From assembly GCA_964428935.1 (NCBI GenBank), contig CAYSAG010000274.1, forward strand, positions 1 to 7,049: a stretch of 7,049 nucleotides of DNA. The letters are read 5' to 3'. The DNA is from JAADHY01 sp964428935 (lineage in GTDB: Bacteria; Planctomycetota; Planctomycetia; Planctomycetales; Planctomycetaceae). Shown here one piece after another: positions 5,826 to 7,049 of the stretch. Made by a program: the position numbers and the translations under genes. The number at the start of each line of letters is the position of its first letter. The first letter of the stretch is position 1. The notes beneath the pieces were generated by a model. It searched no databases. It was not told where the DNA came from and was given only the letters and a program-made list of their open reading frames with translations.

Positions 5826-6773
5826 TCACAGGTTGTCGTCAGTTGGTCGCGGCGTTGGTGCCGCGTCGGGTGTCGTCAAGTTCTTGGCCGGTCCGGCGTG
5901 GCTGGAAGCGGCTCGCTTCGTCGGCCGGCGAGGGTGGCGCGCTCGTCTGGCCGGAACGGCCATGTCGTCTTCGGCGAACCTTTGCAGCCAGCGCTCCAGC
6001 CGCCAGCCGACTTGTCCGTCCGACGGTCTTTCCGGCGGCTTCTCGTTCGCGTCGTCCGACGCACCAGACGTGGCGTCTTGCCGCCGCTCCCGTCGCCAGC
6101 GGTGAAGCACCTTCCCGCTGGCGTCCAGGAACCGCACCTCCTTCAATCGGAACCGCTCGACCCGGTTGGTCCCGAAGGTGACGCCCGAGTTGGAGAGCGA
6201 GAACTCGACGGAGTAGCCGGACAGGTCCCGCAGTTCCGTCGGCACTTGCAGCTTCAAACTCCGAAAACCGTTCCACGTGCTCGACTGCAGGTTGCACAGC
6301 TCGACCGTCAGTCGTCCGCGGGAAACCTGCAGCGCCAGCGTGTAGCTCACTCGCTCCCCTGGCGTGGCTAGCCGAAAGAGTAGCGGAGTGACGGTGTAGT
6401 CGAGGTTGACGTCTCCGCGCCACACCTGCAGGCTCAGCCCGCCGGCCGCGTAGTCCGGCAGCGTCTGGTAGTTCAGCTCGAGGACGGCGTAGAGGTCCGA
6501 CAGGCTGGAGACAGGCGAGAGGACGTTGGTGACTTGGGGCGAGTCTTTCTGCGGAGCCGGCTCCGCCACGACCAGCTCCCAGTCCTCCTCCACCCGAACC
6601 ACTGGTGTCTGCGGTTGTGGAGCCGCTCGCGTGACCGTTCGTTCGGCCGCCGTCGGGTCAGCCGGTTGGTCCGAGCCGGCCCAGGCGACAGCGCCGGCCG
6701 CCGCGGCGACCCAGCAAAGCAACGTGGTTGCCTGCCGGGCCACGTCCACTGCCCGAAAGAAACACGGTCGCAT
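5826..6773 (-). CDS. secreted planctomycete-type protein, partner of the TadG-like gene
   Basis: From the ATG at 6773 the protein has 315 residues. It begins with a signal peptide: basic and polar 1-15, a hydrophobic core at about 16-31 (TTLLCWVAAAAGAVAWA), and a likely cleavage after AWA near residue 32. A Pro/Ala linker follows, then a domain at about 57-220 with VRVEEDWELVV (59-69), SPQVTNVLSPV (78-88), LYAVLELNYQTLPDYAAGGL (94-113) and SNSGVTFGTNRVERFRLKEV (195-214). I recall this 'V.IEEDW.LVV...SPQVT...NSGI.F..NRVE.L.L' pattern from secreted planctomycete proteins encoded beside TadE/TadG genes. The C-terminal 90 residues are Arg/Pro/Ala-rich and look disordered. The frame can start five codons earlier at a TTG (6788), but the ATG gives the cleaner signal peptide. 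Neither has a strong Shine-Dalgarno site. It is the first gene of a two-gene operon with the TadG-like gene. Confidence 0.78.
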   Translation of the reverse strand: MRPCFFRAVDVARQATTLLCWVAAAAGAVAWAGSDQPADPTAAERTVTRAAPQPQTPVVRVEEDWELVVAEPAPQKDSPQVTNVLSPVSSLSDLYAVLELNYQTLPDYAAGGLSLQVWRGDVNLDYTVTPLLFRLATPGERVSYTLALQVSRGRLTVELCNLQSSTWNGFRSLKLQVPTELRDLSGYSVEFSLSNSGVTFGTNRVERFRLKEVRFLDASGKVLHRWRRERRQDATSGASDDANEKPPERPSDGQVGWRLERWLQRFAEDDMAVPARRARHPRRPTKRAASSHAGPAKNLTTPDAAPTPRPTDDNL

Positions 6774-6882
6774 GGTTGGATTCCACAAGAGTCGGACCGC
6801 CGTCTGTCACGCCCGCAGGTGTGGTGGACGTGGTTCCACACAAACGTCGTTCCCGGCAGAATCGCTCCCTTTGAAGCCTACG

Positions 6883-6898
6883 TCACGGTTTTGCGTGA
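6883..6898. promoter_or_regulatory. possible operator dyad upstream of the minus-strand operon
   Basis: TCACG-N6-CGTGA is a perfect 5-6-5 dyad about 110 bases upstream of the secreted protein start, next to an AT-rich patch. Its geometry resembles sites bound by dimeric helix-turn-helix regulators. It is short enough to occur by chance. Confidence 0.25.
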
Positions 6899-6933
6899 GC
6901 AACAAATTTTTCGAGGGTGTCCGCGAAGTGGAG

Positions 6934-6953
6934 GGCCACGCTCCGTCGTGGCC
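6934..6953. repeat. 7-base perfect hairpin
   Basis: GGCCACG (6934-6940) pairs with CGTGGCC (6947-6953) around a CTCCGT loop. There is no adjacent T tract on either strand, so it is not a classical terminator; it could close a gene lying beyond the window or be part of the operon leader. Confidence 0.35.
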
Positions 6954-7049
6954 GTGCTGGACGCACCCACGTCCAAGTGAGCGGAACGCGCTAGCGTCGG
7001 GCGCCGAACGCAGCAGCGCTGGGCAATTTCGGGGCCCGGCGGAACCAGC

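Larger units (their letters stand above)
6774..7049. other. non-coding end of window, upstream region of the secreted protein/TadG-like operon
   Basis: I see no gene in these 276 bases; the open frames here are continuations of shadow frames. An AT-rich patch AACAAATTTTT (6901-6911) lies beside a dyad at 6883-6898, and a GC-rich hairpin lies at 6934-6953. The stretch should contain the promoter of the minus-strand operon, but I cannot define a good -35/-10 pair. Confidence 0.4.

Noticed and set aside
5207..6371. Long plus-strand open frames opposite the TadG-like and secreted protein genes
   Set aside because: They lack domains, consist of Arg/Pro/Ser-rich translation, and lie over genes with clear signal peptide, membrane helix and family patterns.
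6774..6788. Upstream TTG start for the secreted protein gene
   Set aside because: It adds only five residues (with Trp and Pro) before the signal peptide and has no ribosome binding site; the ATG at 6773 is more natural.
1..7049. CRISPR arrays, insertion sequences and attachment sites
   Set aside because: I found no regularly spaced repeats, transposase coding sequence, terminal inverted repeats with target duplications, or integrase gene.

Overview
The window looks like chromosomal DNA of a GC-rich planctomycete, probably of the Pirellulales type. The reasons are an RHS-type protein of the kind common in that phylum, a TadG-like protein paired with a small secreted protein, and a short membrane-anchored protein with an 'LDFLTG ... 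YVAELTTGRVVAYAIPY' pattern. I recognise all three as planctomycete-type families from memory. No search was run, so the taxon is an inference.

Layout. Positions 1 to about 1313 hold the C-terminal part of an RHS protein whose 5' end lies outside the window. It contains the conserved RHS core followed by a cysteine-rich variable tip. An in-frame TGA ends it, and the same frame then stays open for 70 more codons (1314-1526), giving a hydrophobic, cysteine-rich stretch that reads like more of the tip. At 1544-2128 follows a small two-helix membrane protein with its own ribosome binding site, the natural candidate for a tip partner (immunity-like) protein. A terminator-like hairpin closes this cassette, and a short RHS-like remnant lies just after it (2162-2233). 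Hand-counted stretches of the tip/partner region are poorer in G+C than the rest of the window, as expected for an exchangeable RHS tip cassette.

Positions 2249-3445 (minus strand) encode a complete M24 metallopeptidase (Xaa-Pro aminopeptidase-like) with all five metal ligands, a housekeeping-type gene. Between it and the next gene is a 395-base divergent intergenic region (3446-3840) rich in inverted repeats, including a terminator-like hairpin on the plus strand. Positions 3841-4347 (plus) encode the short membrane-anchored planctomycete-type protein with a strong Shine-Dalgarno sequence.

Positions 6773 down to 4400 (minus) form a two-gene operon: a secreted protein of 315 residues, then, 31 bases later, a TadG-like protein with one membrane segment and a large exported domain. 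Both probably act at or outside the cytoplasmic membrane. The last 276 bases contain no gene, only two dyads that may belong to the control region of this operon.

The most interesting part is 790-2250: an RHS tip with no recognisable toxin family, a stop codon inside what looks like one continuous Cys-rich domain, an unassigned membrane partner, and leftover RHS sequence. The rest looks like ordinary planctomycete chromosome.
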